A stretch of 64,000 nucleotides of DNA from Chitinophaga sp. SYP-B3965 (GTDB lineage Bacteria; Bacteroidota; Bacteroidia; Chitinophagales; Chitinophagaceae): contig NZ_WJFD01000001.1 of the NCBI RefSeq assembly GCF_009647655.1, forward strand, positions 496,001 to 560,000, in the 5' to 3' direction. This document shows positions 53,301 through 61,838 of the stretch, piece after piece. A program made the translations under genes and the position numbers. How positions within the stretch are numbered: the first letter of the stretch is position 1; every line of letters begins with the position of its first letter. The notes beneath the pieces are model-generated. The model worked only from the letters and a program-made list of their open reading frames with translations. It did no database searches and was not told the origin of the DNA.

Positions 53301-53490
53301 AATATTCTCCGCGTGTATTGGTGGTAACCCCTGTTCTTTTGCCAGCGGCATCTGTAGTGAATACACTTACACCAGGTAAGGCAGTGCCGTCCTTGGCGTC
53401 AGTCACTTTCCCACTGATGGTTTTCTGTTGTGCCAGGGCACAGAGCGGAAAAATGCTGAGCAGCATCAATAGGTAATAGATTTTTTTCAT
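50350..53490 (-). CDS. SusC/RagA-type TonB-dependent transporter
   Basis: A 1046-residue outer-membrane transporter: signal peptide (to about 20, CALAQQ), carboxypeptidase-D-regulatory-like domain (about 22-100; ISGKVTDAKDGTALPGVSV), TonB-box-like EQVVVVGYGTRRKE, plug domain with SFLKDASAAIYGLRAANGVV, and a large beta-barrel ending in NYNVGVNLNF. It has no STN domain, so it does not signal through FecR; regulation must come from elsewhere, possibly the membrane-tethered regulator at 56134-58626. Together with SusD it imports oligosaccharides from the GH71/99-like step. Confidence 0.95.
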   Translation of the reverse strand: MKKIYYLLMLLSIFPLCALAQQKTISGKVTDAKDGTALPGVSVFTTDAAGKRTGVTTNTRGEYSLNVPAAINEVFFVYLGMNTVTERIDGRTTINVTLTASDAQLEQVVVVGYGTRRKETLTGAVSNITAKDIQTTTNISLAQKLQGKVAGLQIRQLGGEPGTFDNMINIRGFGTPLFVIDGIARDGGSEFQRLNPDDIESVSFLKDASAAIYGLRAANGVVIVTTKKGAAGKASFNYTGVVGFMRPTDVPKMANAAQFMQMRNDADIFKLNGAPSVTKDELQKWIDGVPGYESTDWYDVTMKDHATQQQHNLSASGGSEKTQYFMSLAYADEGSLLRSNDMNYKRFNLRSNVTTELHKNLKAELFVAGRYDKKVVPGENFFNIFKGTRVTLPTEKPYANNNPEYPAVVTPSNQNPLTLSNKDITGYGQQVTRNVQSTLALTYTVPFVEGLSLRATGAYDMTSYQAKDVSRPYKLFTYVNNEYVVSPQRGGTAAITNNYGNYNQLTLQAQANYIRSFGKHNVTGLLVFEQMQNWSRDAYLKRLYEFYTGDQIGNASTTGQENNGGEGQSANLSYVGRFSYDYNRKYLIDFAFRQDGSYRYHPSKRWSFFPVVTGGWRISEEAFMKEKLPVVSNLKIRASYGLVGNDAGNPFQYIAGFSTGGGGRYEFENGSLTNGAASPAIVNEQLQWNTSTVTDIGIDLGLFRGKLNIEFDVYRRDREGLLEYRNVSLPNTFGGTLPQENLNSDRVQGLEFTITHNNKIGDFSYNISGNFNYSRTMMLYVERGPWANSYSRWKSGRENRYNDVLWGYTYLGQFQSMEEISKYPMQNGEAANIRELPGDFKYKDVNNDGVIDGNDELPLWIGANGNNNDLNPQGKNPKINYGLSLSGSWKGLDVNLLFQGSAMYTVRFSEVYAEVLAFRGNTPAYFFDRWHKADPYDPNSAWVAGKWPASRFNGDVGGMYKESSVWRKDASYVRLKSVELGYTISPRIYKAAGIQRIRIFANGFNLFTWADSFVKAFDPERLEGLFNAGFNYPLTKNYNVGVNLNF

Positions 53491-53612
53491 AACGTTAGTG
53501 TTTGGTTGAATTATGGTTATTTCACTGTTCTTGGTTACAGTCGCACATACTATGGCGGTAAAAAATGAGAGAAAGGCATAAGTCGTAATTGTAAATTATG
53601 ATGGATTAATAA

Positions 53613-55778
53613 TTATTTCGCTGACAGTACTTTCGGATCATAGCTCGCATCGGTACCCCATTGCTTATTGGGTTTGGGCCCCATTTCCAGTTCAAGGTGG
53701 CCGCCGTTCACCAGTTGTTCGTGGGTGAAGAAAGGCGTGTTCAGTTCCTTGCCGTTCATCTTTGCACTTTGAATATATTTATTGATCACAGATGATCCCT
53801 TTGCCGTGATGCGGAATTGTTTACCGTTGGGCAGATCAATGCTCACTTTACTGAACACAGGACTGCTGATGGTGTACACCGGCAAACCGGGTGTAATAGG
53901 GTAGAAGCCCATGGCCGTGAACACCACAAAAGCCGTCATGCCACCACCATCTTCATCACCGGGGATACCAAAGATGTTGTCCTTAAACCATACATCTAAA
54001 AGAAAACGTGTGCGCTTTTGTGTTTTCCAGGGCGCATCTGTAAAATTGTAGAGATAAGGGATATGAAAACTTGGTTCATTACCCATAGAGAATTGTCCCA
54101 CTAAACCCGTAGCATCCGGGAAAGTTCCCTGGAAAGCATATTTGGAACGGCCCAGGTCTTCCCGGTACAGTTGATCCAGCTGTGCTTCAAAACCTTTCTT
54201 GCCACCCATTAAACTGATGAGGCCCGGAATATCCTGCTGCACCTGCCATTTATAGGTGTACCCGTTATTCTCATCATAGAATTCCCTGCCGCCCATACCG
54301 CCGTCAAACTTTGGATCTATATTGATCCAGTTGCCCTGTATATCCTTTGGCATGAACAGTTGTTTTTGCGGATGCCAGAGTGTTTTGTAATTCTGTCCTC
54401 TTGGTGCAAACAACTTTGCATCTTCTTTTTTATCCAGGTCAAGGGCCAGTTGGGAAAGTGCCCAGTCGTCGTAACTATTGCCAAGTGTCACCGCTACGGC
54501 TTGTCTCTTTTCAAAAGAATGCACCTGCGGAATGGTTTCTTTTTCACCGGGTTTTAAAGAAGGGAAGTATCCTTTGGCATGGTAATGATCATCCAGTGCT
54601 GTTTTGGGTCCGTTGGCCCAGGGCAGCATGGTAGCGTCTGTAGCATTCTTACGCATGCCTTCATATGCTTTGGATACATCAAAGTTCTTTATGCCTTTCC
54701 GGTAAGCATCCAGGAACACCACAGAAGAATGGAATCCGTTCATGCAGGCATGATCGCCAAACAATACCGGGAAAGTAGGCATCCAGCCGCTTTGCTCGTA
54801 CATGTGTACATAAGATTGCAGCATGTCTGCTTCCTGCGCCGGGTTCAGGATCATCCGCAGCGGGTGATGGGCCAGGTAAGTATCCCAGGACCAGTCATCT
54901 ACATAGAACGGGCGGGTGTCTGTATTGATGCGTTTATTATAACCACTGTAATAGCTGCCATCTTCTGAAATATCCACCATCCTTTCATAACATCTGTAGA
55001 GGGCAGTATAGAAAGAACGTTTCTGTGCTTCAGTACCGCCTTCTACTTTGATCTGGGAGATCACACCATCCCAGGTCTTCTTACCATCGTCAGACACCTG
55101 CTGGAAAGACCGGCCCTTTAATTCTTCAAAGTTCTTCTTTGCCTGTGCGGCACTCACATAGCTGATAGCATACCTGAACTCAATGTTCTTTGTGGAGGAA
55201 GGGAAAGTGATGGTTGCCTTCTTGCCCTGGATGCTGTGAGAAGCAGATGCATTGAACACACCATACATATACACCTTAATATCTCCATGATAAGTTTCCA
55301 GTCCGGTTATTTCCGTGGCGGAAGGAAATGTATAGGCTGCCTGCCCATTATTATATACATCCAGCAGCAACGTTTGGGTACCGGTAAAACGGAAGATGCC
55401 TGCTTTTTTTGCCGGAGTGAACTCCACCGTTATATCATTATCTACGAGATAAGTACTGTAATACCAGGGCTTCAGCACTTCCAGGTCATGATCGTACGTC
55501 ATTTTACCTGCAGTGGCAATTGGCTTTAAAGCAAACACCTGGCCTAAACGATGTGATACGATCGTCAACGGAAAACTGGCGATCTGATCATCCAGGTAGT
55601 CTTTTCGCTGAGGCGCCATCCGGATCACCTGGTTGGGCAACTGGATCGTAGGCCGGGTAGGTTCCAGTAACTGGCCTACATTGCCAATTGTTGGATCTAC
55701 ATAATCTAGTGGTTGTTGTGCAAGCCCAGCCATCGATAAATGGCACGATGCCAGCAGAAGGAATACAGTTTTCTTCAT
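53613..55778 (-). CDS. GH92 alpha-mannosidase
   Basis: A 721-residue exported glycoside hydrolase of family 92, calcium-dependent exo-alpha-mannosidases that act on alpha-1,2/1,3/1,4/1,6 linkages. Family motifs: DYVDPTIGNVG near the mature N-terminus, the beta-sandwich N-domain, then in the (alpha/alpha)6 barrel YCGYNKRINTDT-like SGYNKRINTDTRPFYVDDWS, GNEPSFHIPYLYNF and the catalytic-acid region IPGDEDGGGMTAFVVFTAMG, with GFYPITPGLPVY close behind. A signal peptide is cleaved near MAGLAQ (about 21); LLASC at residue 12 is too early for a convincing lipobox. It lies 122 bp upstream of the SusC gene on the same strand and divergent from the regulator gene. Confidence 0.94.
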   Translation of the reverse strand: MKKTVFLLLASCHLSMAGLAQQPLDYVDPTIGNVGQLLEPTRPTIQLPNQVIRMAPQRKDYLDDQIASFPLTIVSHRLGQVFALKPIATAGKMTYDHDLEVLKPWYYSTYLVDNDITVEFTPAKKAGIFRFTGTQTLLLDVYNNGQAAYTFPSATEITGLETYHGDIKVYMYGVFNASASHSIQGKKATITFPSSTKNIEFRYAISYVSAAQAKKNFEELKGRSFQQVSDDGKKTWDGVISQIKVEGGTEAQKRSFYTALYRCYERMVDISEDGSYYSGYNKRINTDTRPFYVDDWSWDTYLAHHPLRMILNPAQEADMLQSYVHMYEQSGWMPTFPVLFGDHACMNGFHSSVVFLDAYRKGIKNFDVSKAYEGMRKNATDATMLPWANGPKTALDDHYHAKGYFPSLKPGEKETIPQVHSFEKRQAVAVTLGNSYDDWALSQLALDLDKKEDAKLFAPRGQNYKTLWHPQKQLFMPKDIQGNWINIDPKFDGGMGGREFYDENNGYTYKWQVQQDIPGLISLMGGKKGFEAQLDQLYREDLGRSKYAFQGTFPDATGLVGQFSMGNEPSFHIPYLYNFTDAPWKTQKRTRFLLDVWFKDNIFGIPGDEDGGGMTAFVVFTAMGFYPITPGLPVYTISSPVFSKVSIDLPNGKQFRITAKGSSVINKYIQSAKMNGKELNTPFFTHEQLVNGGHLELEMGPKPNKQWGTDASYDPKVLSAK

Positions 55779-56133
55779 AACCTGGGAATCATTTCTTTTA
55801 ATAAGTGGAATCTGTATGCAAGAAACTTAGCATGCACTAACAAAACGGTTAATGAAGTAACTAATAGGGAAATTAATTTTCAAAAAGGTTAGATGGCATT
55901 GTAATTCAGTTAGTTGTAGAAGATGGATTTTTCACTTACCTGGGAAATTAGTGCATTAATTAATTGAATATAGTTAAGTGTAGCCACTACACCAATGCGT
56001 AAAATCTCAAAATATCTTTATCTTGAACCTTCCCGTTATAGAATTAATGTAGATTGGCCGTATGATCAGGAATCGTCGCGTTTCGACCGAGAAAAATGAG
56101 TATTTTGTATGCAAAGAAGCTTTTTGGTCTCCC
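55779..56133. other. Divergent intergenic region between GH92 and the tethered regulator
   Basis: AT-rich region that must hold the leftward promoter of the GH92/SusCD operon and the rightward promoter of the regulator. A perfect inverted repeat GTGTAG-CCA-CTACAC lies at 55978-55992. A TATCTTTA at 56013-56020 is a one-mismatch -7 element for the + strand, without a clear -33 element. On the minus strand TAAGTTTC (around 55824-55831) is a one-mismatch -7 element. The first 72 bp of the longer reading of the regulator gene (ATG 56062) fall in this region. Confidence 0.5.
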
Positions 56134-58626
56134 ATGTGGAAAATAATTTGTTGTTTAAGCGCTATCCTCCTCGTCTGCCATGCCGGTTTCAGCCAATCGC
56201 ATGGCTTAGGCTTTTCAAGTCATGAAGTAGTACCTGAAAAAAGAACCTCCCTTCACCTGACACCTGCAGAAGAGATCTGTTTACATAATGGCACCGAAAT
56301 TTCGTTCGACCTGCAATTCAGGCCGAACATGGAGACCTATTTCGGTTATATCATGCGCGTGATCACCGGCAACCGCCAGAATATCGACGTGGTGTACAAT
56401 CAAAGACTGGCCACCTTCAACTTTATCATCGGCGAAACATTTGCCGGCAGCGTGACCATAGACACCCTCCATTTATATGGCGGCTGGAGCAAGTTCAGCG
56501 TACGGTTTGATGAACCGCAACAGGAAGCCTCCTTCTATCTCAACGATAAATTCATCTGCAAAGGCAAGGTGAACCTCTATAAAAGCCCCTGCTGCCAGAT
56601 TTTCTTTGGCACCAATAATTATGAAGGTTACCAGACACTGGACACACCACCCATGAGTGTTAAAGATATCCGCATCCTGGAAGACGGTAAGGTGAAGCAT
56701 TACTTCCCCTTATCTGAAGTGAGAGGAACAGAGGCGGGAGACAGTGTAGGGAAAAGGATTGCCGTGATCAGGAACCCGGACTGGGTAAAACCACGGCACC
56801 AGAACTGGGTATCTGTTAAAACCGCTACTATCAGCGGAAGTCCCAGTGTAGCATTTGATAAACAACAGGAGGTATTATATATCGTATCCAAAGATTCCCT
56901 CTTCCGTTTTAGTTTCAAGGACCTTCGTTTTACCGGTGTATCGCTGGCCAAAGACCGCGGGGTTTTACCAGCAGGTAATCAATCTGTTTTTGACAAACGG
57001 CTGTATAACTTCTATATAGATCAGCAGAAAGTAAGTACTTATGATACGGCTACACGCACCTGGGACCAGAACTTTGCGACAGGAGAACTCACGGAATACT
57101 GGCAGGCCAATAAATTCTATTCTGCTGTAGACACCGCTATTTATATAATAGGCGGATATGGCCAGTTGCAATACAAGAAAAAAGTACAGCGTTATCATAT
57201 CCCAACCCGGCAATGGGATACCATCGCCGTACAGGGAGATACCTTCATGCCCCGTTACCTGGCAGCTGTAGGTACAAACGCCGCCACAGATACTGCTTAC
57301 ATTATGGGCGGATATGGCAGCAATACCGGAGACCAGGCCATTAACCCAAAGTATAATTACGACCTGATGGCTTACAGCATCCGCAACAGGTCCTTTACAC
57401 ATATCTATCATTTGCCGGAACCTGCCAGCCAGTTCTGCTTTGCCAATAGCCTGATCATTGATCCGGGCAGCCGTGATTTTTATACATTGATCTATCCTAC
57501 AGATAAATTCAATTCCAAATTGCAGCTTATCAAAGGATCGCTGGAAACGCCTTCCTACCAGTTGATGGGAGATACCATTCCTTATTCTTTTTACGATATC
57601 CGTTCTTATGCAGATCTGTATTATTGCCCCATGAGCAAAAAGCTGGTGACAGTAACACTTTATCATGAGAAAGATGACATCACCAGTGTAAAGATCTATA
57701 CGCTGGACTTCCCGCCAAACCCGGTGGTGGCAGAACCTGCGCCTGCCGGCAAACGGCGTTTTGGTTTCTGGATGTACATTGCCGGCGGCATGGTGATCCT
57801 CCTGGTGGCCTTCAGTTTCCGCCGTAAAAAGAAAACAGCCGCGCCTGCTGAACGGGCAGTACTATTGCCCGATGAAGAAGCGCCGGAAGCAGAACCGGAG
57901 TTGTCCACCATTTATCTTTTCGGGCAGTTTGAAGTATTTGATAAAAGCGGGAACGACATCACGAAACAGTTCACGCCTTTATTAAAGGAACTGTTCCTGC
58001 TGCTGCTCATCTATACTTATAAAGATGGCAAGGGTATTTCTTCAGAAGAACTATACGAAGCCCTGTGGAGTGATAAGTCCGCGAAAGATGCGCGGAACAA
58101 CTACTCTGTGAACATTGTGAAACTAAAAGCGATCCTGGAAAAGATAGGCGACTGCCACATCGGGCGCGAGTCCGGCAAATGGAAGTTCGAGATCCTCCGG
58201 GATTCCATGAAGATAGATTACCAGCGTTATACAGAATGGATGGCGCATAAACCCGCGCTGCAGAAACCTGCCGTGAATGATCTTTTGCAGATCGTACATC
58301 GTGGTTCCTTCCTGAAAACCGTTCATTATGAATGGCTGGATGATATCAAAGCAGACATCTCCGGTCAGGTCACAGACCTGCTTCTGCAATACATCACCGT
58401 TACAGATCTGCAAAGCGAAGCAGAGTTCATCGTAAAGGTCACCAATGCCATCCTTCATTTTGATAATCTCAATGAAGAAGCCCTGGGGTATAAATGCCGC
58501 TGCCTCATTATCTCCGGCCGGCATAAAATGGCGAAGGATACCTATCTCAAATTCGCCAAAGAATACAAGGAAAGTTATGGCCAGGAGTTTGGCCGCAGTT
58601 TCACAGAAATAACTTTAGAAGCCTAA
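56134..58626 (+). CDS. Membrane-tethered sensor-regulator: LamG/Kelch-like periplasmic part, TM helix, winged-helix and BTAD-like part
   Basis: An 830-residue one-component regulator that appears to sense outside the cytoplasm and bind DNA inside. MWKIICCLSAILLVCHAGFS is a signal peptide; ATG 56062 would add 24 charged residues and is less likely. Next comes a LamG/concanavalin-like domain (about 30-195; GTEISFDLQFRPNMETYFGY, FSVRFDEPQQEASFYLNDKF) and a Kelch-like propeller (about 215-540; TAIYIIGGYGQLQYKKKVQR, DTAYIMGGYGSN). A TM helix (about 547-567; FWMYIAGGMVILLVAFSF) is followed by RRKKK, placing the rest in the cytoplasm. There STIYLFGQFEVFDKSGNDIT starts an OmpR/SARP-like winged helix (about 595-690) followed by a BTAD-like helical domain to the end. 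It sits between the alpha-mannan operon and a third SusCD pair. Confidence 0.82.
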   Translation: MWKIICCLSAILLVCHAGFSQSHGLGFSSHEVVPEKRTSLHLTPAEEICLHNGTEISFDLQFRPNMETYFGYIMRVITGNRQNIDVVYNQRLATFNFIIGETFAGSVTIDTLHLYGGWSKFSVRFDEPQQEASFYLNDKFICKGKVNLYKSPCCQIFFGTNNYEGYQTLDTPPMSVKDIRILEDGKVKHYFPLSEVRGTEAGDSVGKRIAVIRNPDWVKPRHQNWVSVKTATISGSPSVAFDKQQEVLYIVSKDSLFRFSFKDLRFTGVSLAKDRGVLPAGNQSVFDKRLYNFYIDQQKVSTYDTATRTWDQNFATGELTEYWQANKFYSAVDTAIYIIGGYGQLQYKKKVQRYHIPTRQWDTIAVQGDTFMPRYLAAVGTNAATDTAYIMGGYGSNTGDQAINPKYNYDLMAYSIRNRSFTHIYHLPEPASQFCFANSLIIDPGSRDFYTLIYPTDKFNSKLQLIKGSLETPSYQLMGDTIPYSFYDIRSYADLYYCPMSKKLVTVTLYHEKDDITSVKIYTLDFPPNPVVAEPAPAGKRRFGFWMYIAGGMVILLVAFSFRRKKKTAAPAERAVLLPDEEAPEAEPELSTIYLFGQFEVFDKSGNDITKQFTPLLKELFLLLLIYTYKDGKGISSEELYEALWSDKSAKDARNNYSVNIVKLKAILEKIGDCHIGRESGKWKFEILRDSMKIDYQRYTEWMAHKPALQKPAVNDLLQIVHRGSFLKTVHYEWLDDIKADISGQVTDLLLQYITVTDLQSEAEFIVKVTNAILHFDNLNEEALGYKCRCLIISGRHKMAKDTYLKFAKEYKESYGQEFGRSFTEITLEA

Positions 58627-58694
58627 ACCGCAGATCCCTCTTCATTTACAGCCCTTTTTTGCTAAAATGTTTACCTCACTGAGGCAAAAAATAA

Positions 58695-58726
58695 TTTGCT
58701 TTGTTTGAACATTGTATATATGTTTG
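58695..58726 (+). promoter_or_regulatory. Predicted Bacteroidota promoter of the third SusC/SusD operon
   Basis: TTTG (58695-58698), a 20-base spacer, then TATGTTTG (58719-58726): exact matches to both the -33 and -7 consensus with ideal spacing. Transcription would start near 58733, leaving a leader of about 155 nt before the SusC ATG at 58889. A weak hairpin with TTTTTTGC/GCAAAAAA arms just upstream (about 58655-58692) may terminate the regulator transcript. Confidence 0.7.
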
Positions 58727-58888
58727 TACATAGTAGCAATAACTTAACACAACAAAACCTTAGAGTATCAACTGAAATCGCTACAATTCAACTATTTGAT
58801 CATAGTTTAATTGTATGTACATGACTAGAAGCAATCCACGGAGGAAATCAATCATTTTATCTACACAACTAATCAAAATCAGTCACTT

Positions 58889-61828
58889 ATGAAAAGTGCT
58901 TTACTCAGACGACTGCTCTGCATGCTATGTTTGCTGTTTGCCCTGGAAGGGTATGCACAGGATGTAGTGAAGGGAGTCGTTACGGACGCCGTTACGCAAA
59001 CAAAGATCCCGGGCGTAGCGATCAGGGTTAAGAACAAGACCCTTGGCACTGTATCTGGTGCAAACGGAGAATTTACACTATCCTTAAATGCTGCCACAGA
59101 TACCATCGTGACCAGCAGCATTGGTTACCTCACACAGGAAATTGCCGTAGCCGGCAGGAATGTGATCAACATCTCCATCCAGGCAGATCCCCATAAACTG
59201 GGAGAGCTGGTGGTGATAGGGTATACCACCGTTCGCCGGAAAGACCTCACCGGCGCCGTAGCTTCTATGGGCCCGGAACAATTGACCCGTATGCAAAGTA
59301 ACAACGTGGTGAGCAGCCTCGTTGGGTTGGCCGGGGTAAGGGCTACAGGTTCTGATGCCGGCAGTATCCGCATCCGCGGTAACCGTTCTGTTGCAGCCAG
59401 CAACACACCACTGCTGATCGTAGACGGGATGCCTTATTATGGTTCCCTCAACACCATCGATCAAAATGATATTGCTTCCCTGGATGTACTCAAGGATGCT
59501 TCCTCTGCAGCCTTGTACGGATCAAGAGGTGCCAACGGTATCATCGTGATCACCACTAAAAAAGGCATCAAAGGAAAGAGCCGCATCTCTGTAGATTCTT
59601 ATGCAGGGGTAGGCAAATATTACTGGGGTAATCTCCGCAATATGAATGCGGCAGAATACATCCAGTTTAAAAGAGATGCCAACAGGGCTGCAGGTATCTG
59701 GAACTCCACTGCAGATGATTCCAAGATCTTCTCTTCCGTGGAACTGGATAAACTGGGCGAGGTGGATAATAACTTTGCCAAAGATTATTACAACAAACTC
59801 GGCTTCCAGACCAATACTACGGTCACCTTTACTTCCGGAAGTGAAAGAGGCTCACAGAAGATCGCCTTCAACTACCTGAATAATAAAGCGCGGGGAGATA
59901 ACATGTCTAAATACGACCGGTTCATTCTTTCCACAGATCATGATATGCAGATCCGCAGGAATATCCGCATCGGTTTATCCAGCCGCCTTTCTTATGAAAA
60001 GCAACAGCAGGAACCGGGCAGCTTTGGATACCGCCTGTTCCGTTTCATTCCTACAGTAGACCTGTATGATGAGAACGGTGAACTGATCGCTTTCCCTATC
60101 GGGGATTCATTGCTCAAAAATCCTTTCCTGGATGAGAACAGGGATGCATGGGATTCTCAATCTTCTGCCTACCAGGCTTTCATAAAAGCTTTCATTAGCA
60201 TCGACCTGATGCCCGGCCTGAATTTCAGAACCAATGTTTCCATGGACCAGGTGTTCACAGATGCAGGATCTTATGTAGATAACCGTTCTGCTGTATTCGC
60301 AGAGGCATTGAACCAGGCTTCGGTGAGCAATGGTAAAAGCTCCCGTTATGCCATGAACAGTATCCTGAACTATAAGAAAACATTCGGTGATCATTCCATC
60401 GATGCATTTGGTGTGTTTGAATTACAGGAGAGCAGAAGTTTGAGTAACAGCGCTTCCGGCAGCGATCAGGCACTGGCGCAATACAAATGGTTTAACATCG
60501 ATGCGTTAACGCAGAATAAAACGATGGCCAGTGAGTTTGTGCGTTCTCAGCAACTGTCTTATGTAGGCCGTGTACAGTATGGTTATAAAGACCGCTACAT
60601 TCTTACCGGAACCATGCGTTATGATGGTGCATCACAACTGGCACCACGCAATCGCTGGGATTATTTTCCCTCCATTGCTGCTGCATGGAATATCAGTGAA
60701 GAACCTTTCTTCAACGTAAAACCAGTTTCCAATCTTAAAGTAAGGGCGAGTTATGGTTTAACTGGTAATAATGCTATCAGTCCGTATGCCACTTATGGCG
60801 CGGTATTGAGCCGTTACGTAGTCTTTGGCGGATCAACGGGAGATGTACCTTATCCTACATTGGAACCTGATCAGTTAGGGGTGGAAACCCTGAAATGGGA
60901 GAAAACAAAAATGCTGAACGTGGGTGTTGATTTCGGATTGTTCGAAGATCGTATCACCGGTAGTGTTGACTTCTATAAATCCAAAACATCAGACCTGCTG
61001 AACAGGCGTAAACTGCCCTATACCACAGGTTTTAATAACGTATGGGCCAACATAGGCAAATCACAGAACACCGGTATTGAGATCACCCTGAATGCAGTGG
61101 CCATAGATCAGAAAGATCTGCGCTGGAGCCTGGGCCTTAACTTCTATCATAACAAAGAAGAACTCACGGAACTCTATGATCCCCGTTTAACGAAAGATAT
61201 CCAGAACGGCTGGTGGGTAGGTTACCCGGTGAATGGTGTTACGTTCGATTATGTAGCCGCGGGTATCTGGCAAACCAATGAAGCACATATTGCTGCTATC
61301 TACGGTCGGAAACCAGGTGAGATCAAAATAACAGACCTGGATGGCGATGGCGCTATTACAGGAAATGACCGTAAGATCATTGGTACAGAACGCCCTACAT
61401 TGGGATCTTCCCTCACTACCACCCTCAACTTCCACAACTTTGACCTCATGCTGGATGTGTATTCTGAAATAGGCGCTTTAACACGCGATGACTGGAGTAC
61501 TACCCGCTGGGCAGGGGACATGGGCCGTTTCAATGCTGCGAAGATAGATTACTGGACACCGGATAATCCTTCCAATAAATATCCGCAACCACTGGCCGGC
61601 AGAAGCTCGCTCGATTATATCTCTGCTATCGGTTATTACAAGAATGATTTTGTGCGCCTGCGTAACGTAACGCTGGGATACACTTTCACTAAACTGATCC
61701 CCACAGCAGAACGTGCCCGGATCTATGTATCTGCGGCAGAACCTTTACGCTACTGGCGTTATACGGCAGAGGGCGGACTGGCCGATAAGGAAGTGATTTA
61801 TAATGTAGGTTTTAACCTGACTTTTTAA
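58889..61828 (+). CDS. SusC/RagA-type TonB-dependent transporter
   Basis: A 979-residue outer-membrane transporter: signal peptide (to about 24, ALEGYAQ), carboxypeptidase-D-regulatory-like domain (about 26-100; VKGVVTDAVTQTKIPGVAI), a plug with TonB-box-like LGELVVIGYTTVRRKDLTG and the hallmark DASSAALYGSRGANGIIVI, then a barrel ending in VIYNVGFNLTF. No STN domain, so no FecR coupling. Preceded by an exact consensus promoter and followed 10 bp later by its SusD. The substrate is unknown; enzymes of this locus would lie beyond the window. Confidence 0.95.
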   Translation: MKSALLRRLLCMLCLLFALEGYAQDVVKGVVTDAVTQTKIPGVAIRVKNKTLGTVSGANGEFTLSLNAATDTIVTSSIGYLTQEIAVAGRNVINISIQADPHKLGELVVIGYTTVRRKDLTGAVASMGPEQLTRMQSNNVVSSLVGLAGVRATGSDAGSIRIRGNRSVAASNTPLLIVDGMPYYGSLNTIDQNDIASLDVLKDASSAALYGSRGANGIIVITTKKGIKGKSRISVDSYAGVGKYYWGNLRNMNAAEYIQFKRDANRAAGIWNSTADDSKIFSSVELDKLGEVDNNFAKDYYNKLGFQTNTTVTFTSGSERGSQKIAFNYLNNKARGDNMSKYDRFILSTDHDMQIRRNIRIGLSSRLSYEKQQQEPGSFGYRLFRFIPTVDLYDENGELIAFPIGDSLLKNPFLDENRDAWDSQSSAYQAFIKAFISIDLMPGLNFRTNVSMDQVFTDAGSYVDNRSAVFAEALNQASVSNGKSSRYAMNSILNYKKTFGDHSIDAFGVFELQESRSLSNSASGSDQALAQYKWFNIDALTQNKTMASEFVRSQQLSYVGRVQYGYKDRYILTGTMRYDGASQLAPRNRWDYFPSIAAAWNISEEPFFNVKPVSNLKVRASYGLTGNNAISPYATYGAVLSRYVVFGGSTGDVPYPTLEPDQLGVETLKWEKTKMLNVGVDFGLFEDRITGSVDFYKSKTSDLLNRRKLPYTTGFNNVWANIGKSQNTGIEITLNAVAIDQKDLRWSLGLNFYHNKEELTELYDPRLTKDIQNGWWVGYPVNGVTFDYVAAGIWQTNEAHIAAIYGRKPGEIKITDLDGDGAITGNDRKIIGTERPTLGSSLTTTLNFHNFDLMLDVYSEIGALTRDDWSTTRWAGDMGRFNAAKIDYWTPDNPSNKYPQPLAGRSSLDYISAIGYYKNDFVRLRNVTLGYTFTKLIPTAERARIYVSAAEPLRYWRYTAEGGLADKEVIYNVGFNLTF

Positions 61829-61838
61829 AACAGGAAGC

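Noticed and set aside
55738-55778. Lipoprotein signal (LLASC) at the N-terminus of the GH92 protein
   Set aside because: The hydrophobic stretch before the Cys is too short; cleavage near MAGLAQ by signal peptidase I fits better.
56965-57666. A 233-codon minus-strand frame inside the tethered regulator gene
   Set aside because: Antisense to the Kelch-like domain, no domain resemblance and no start context.
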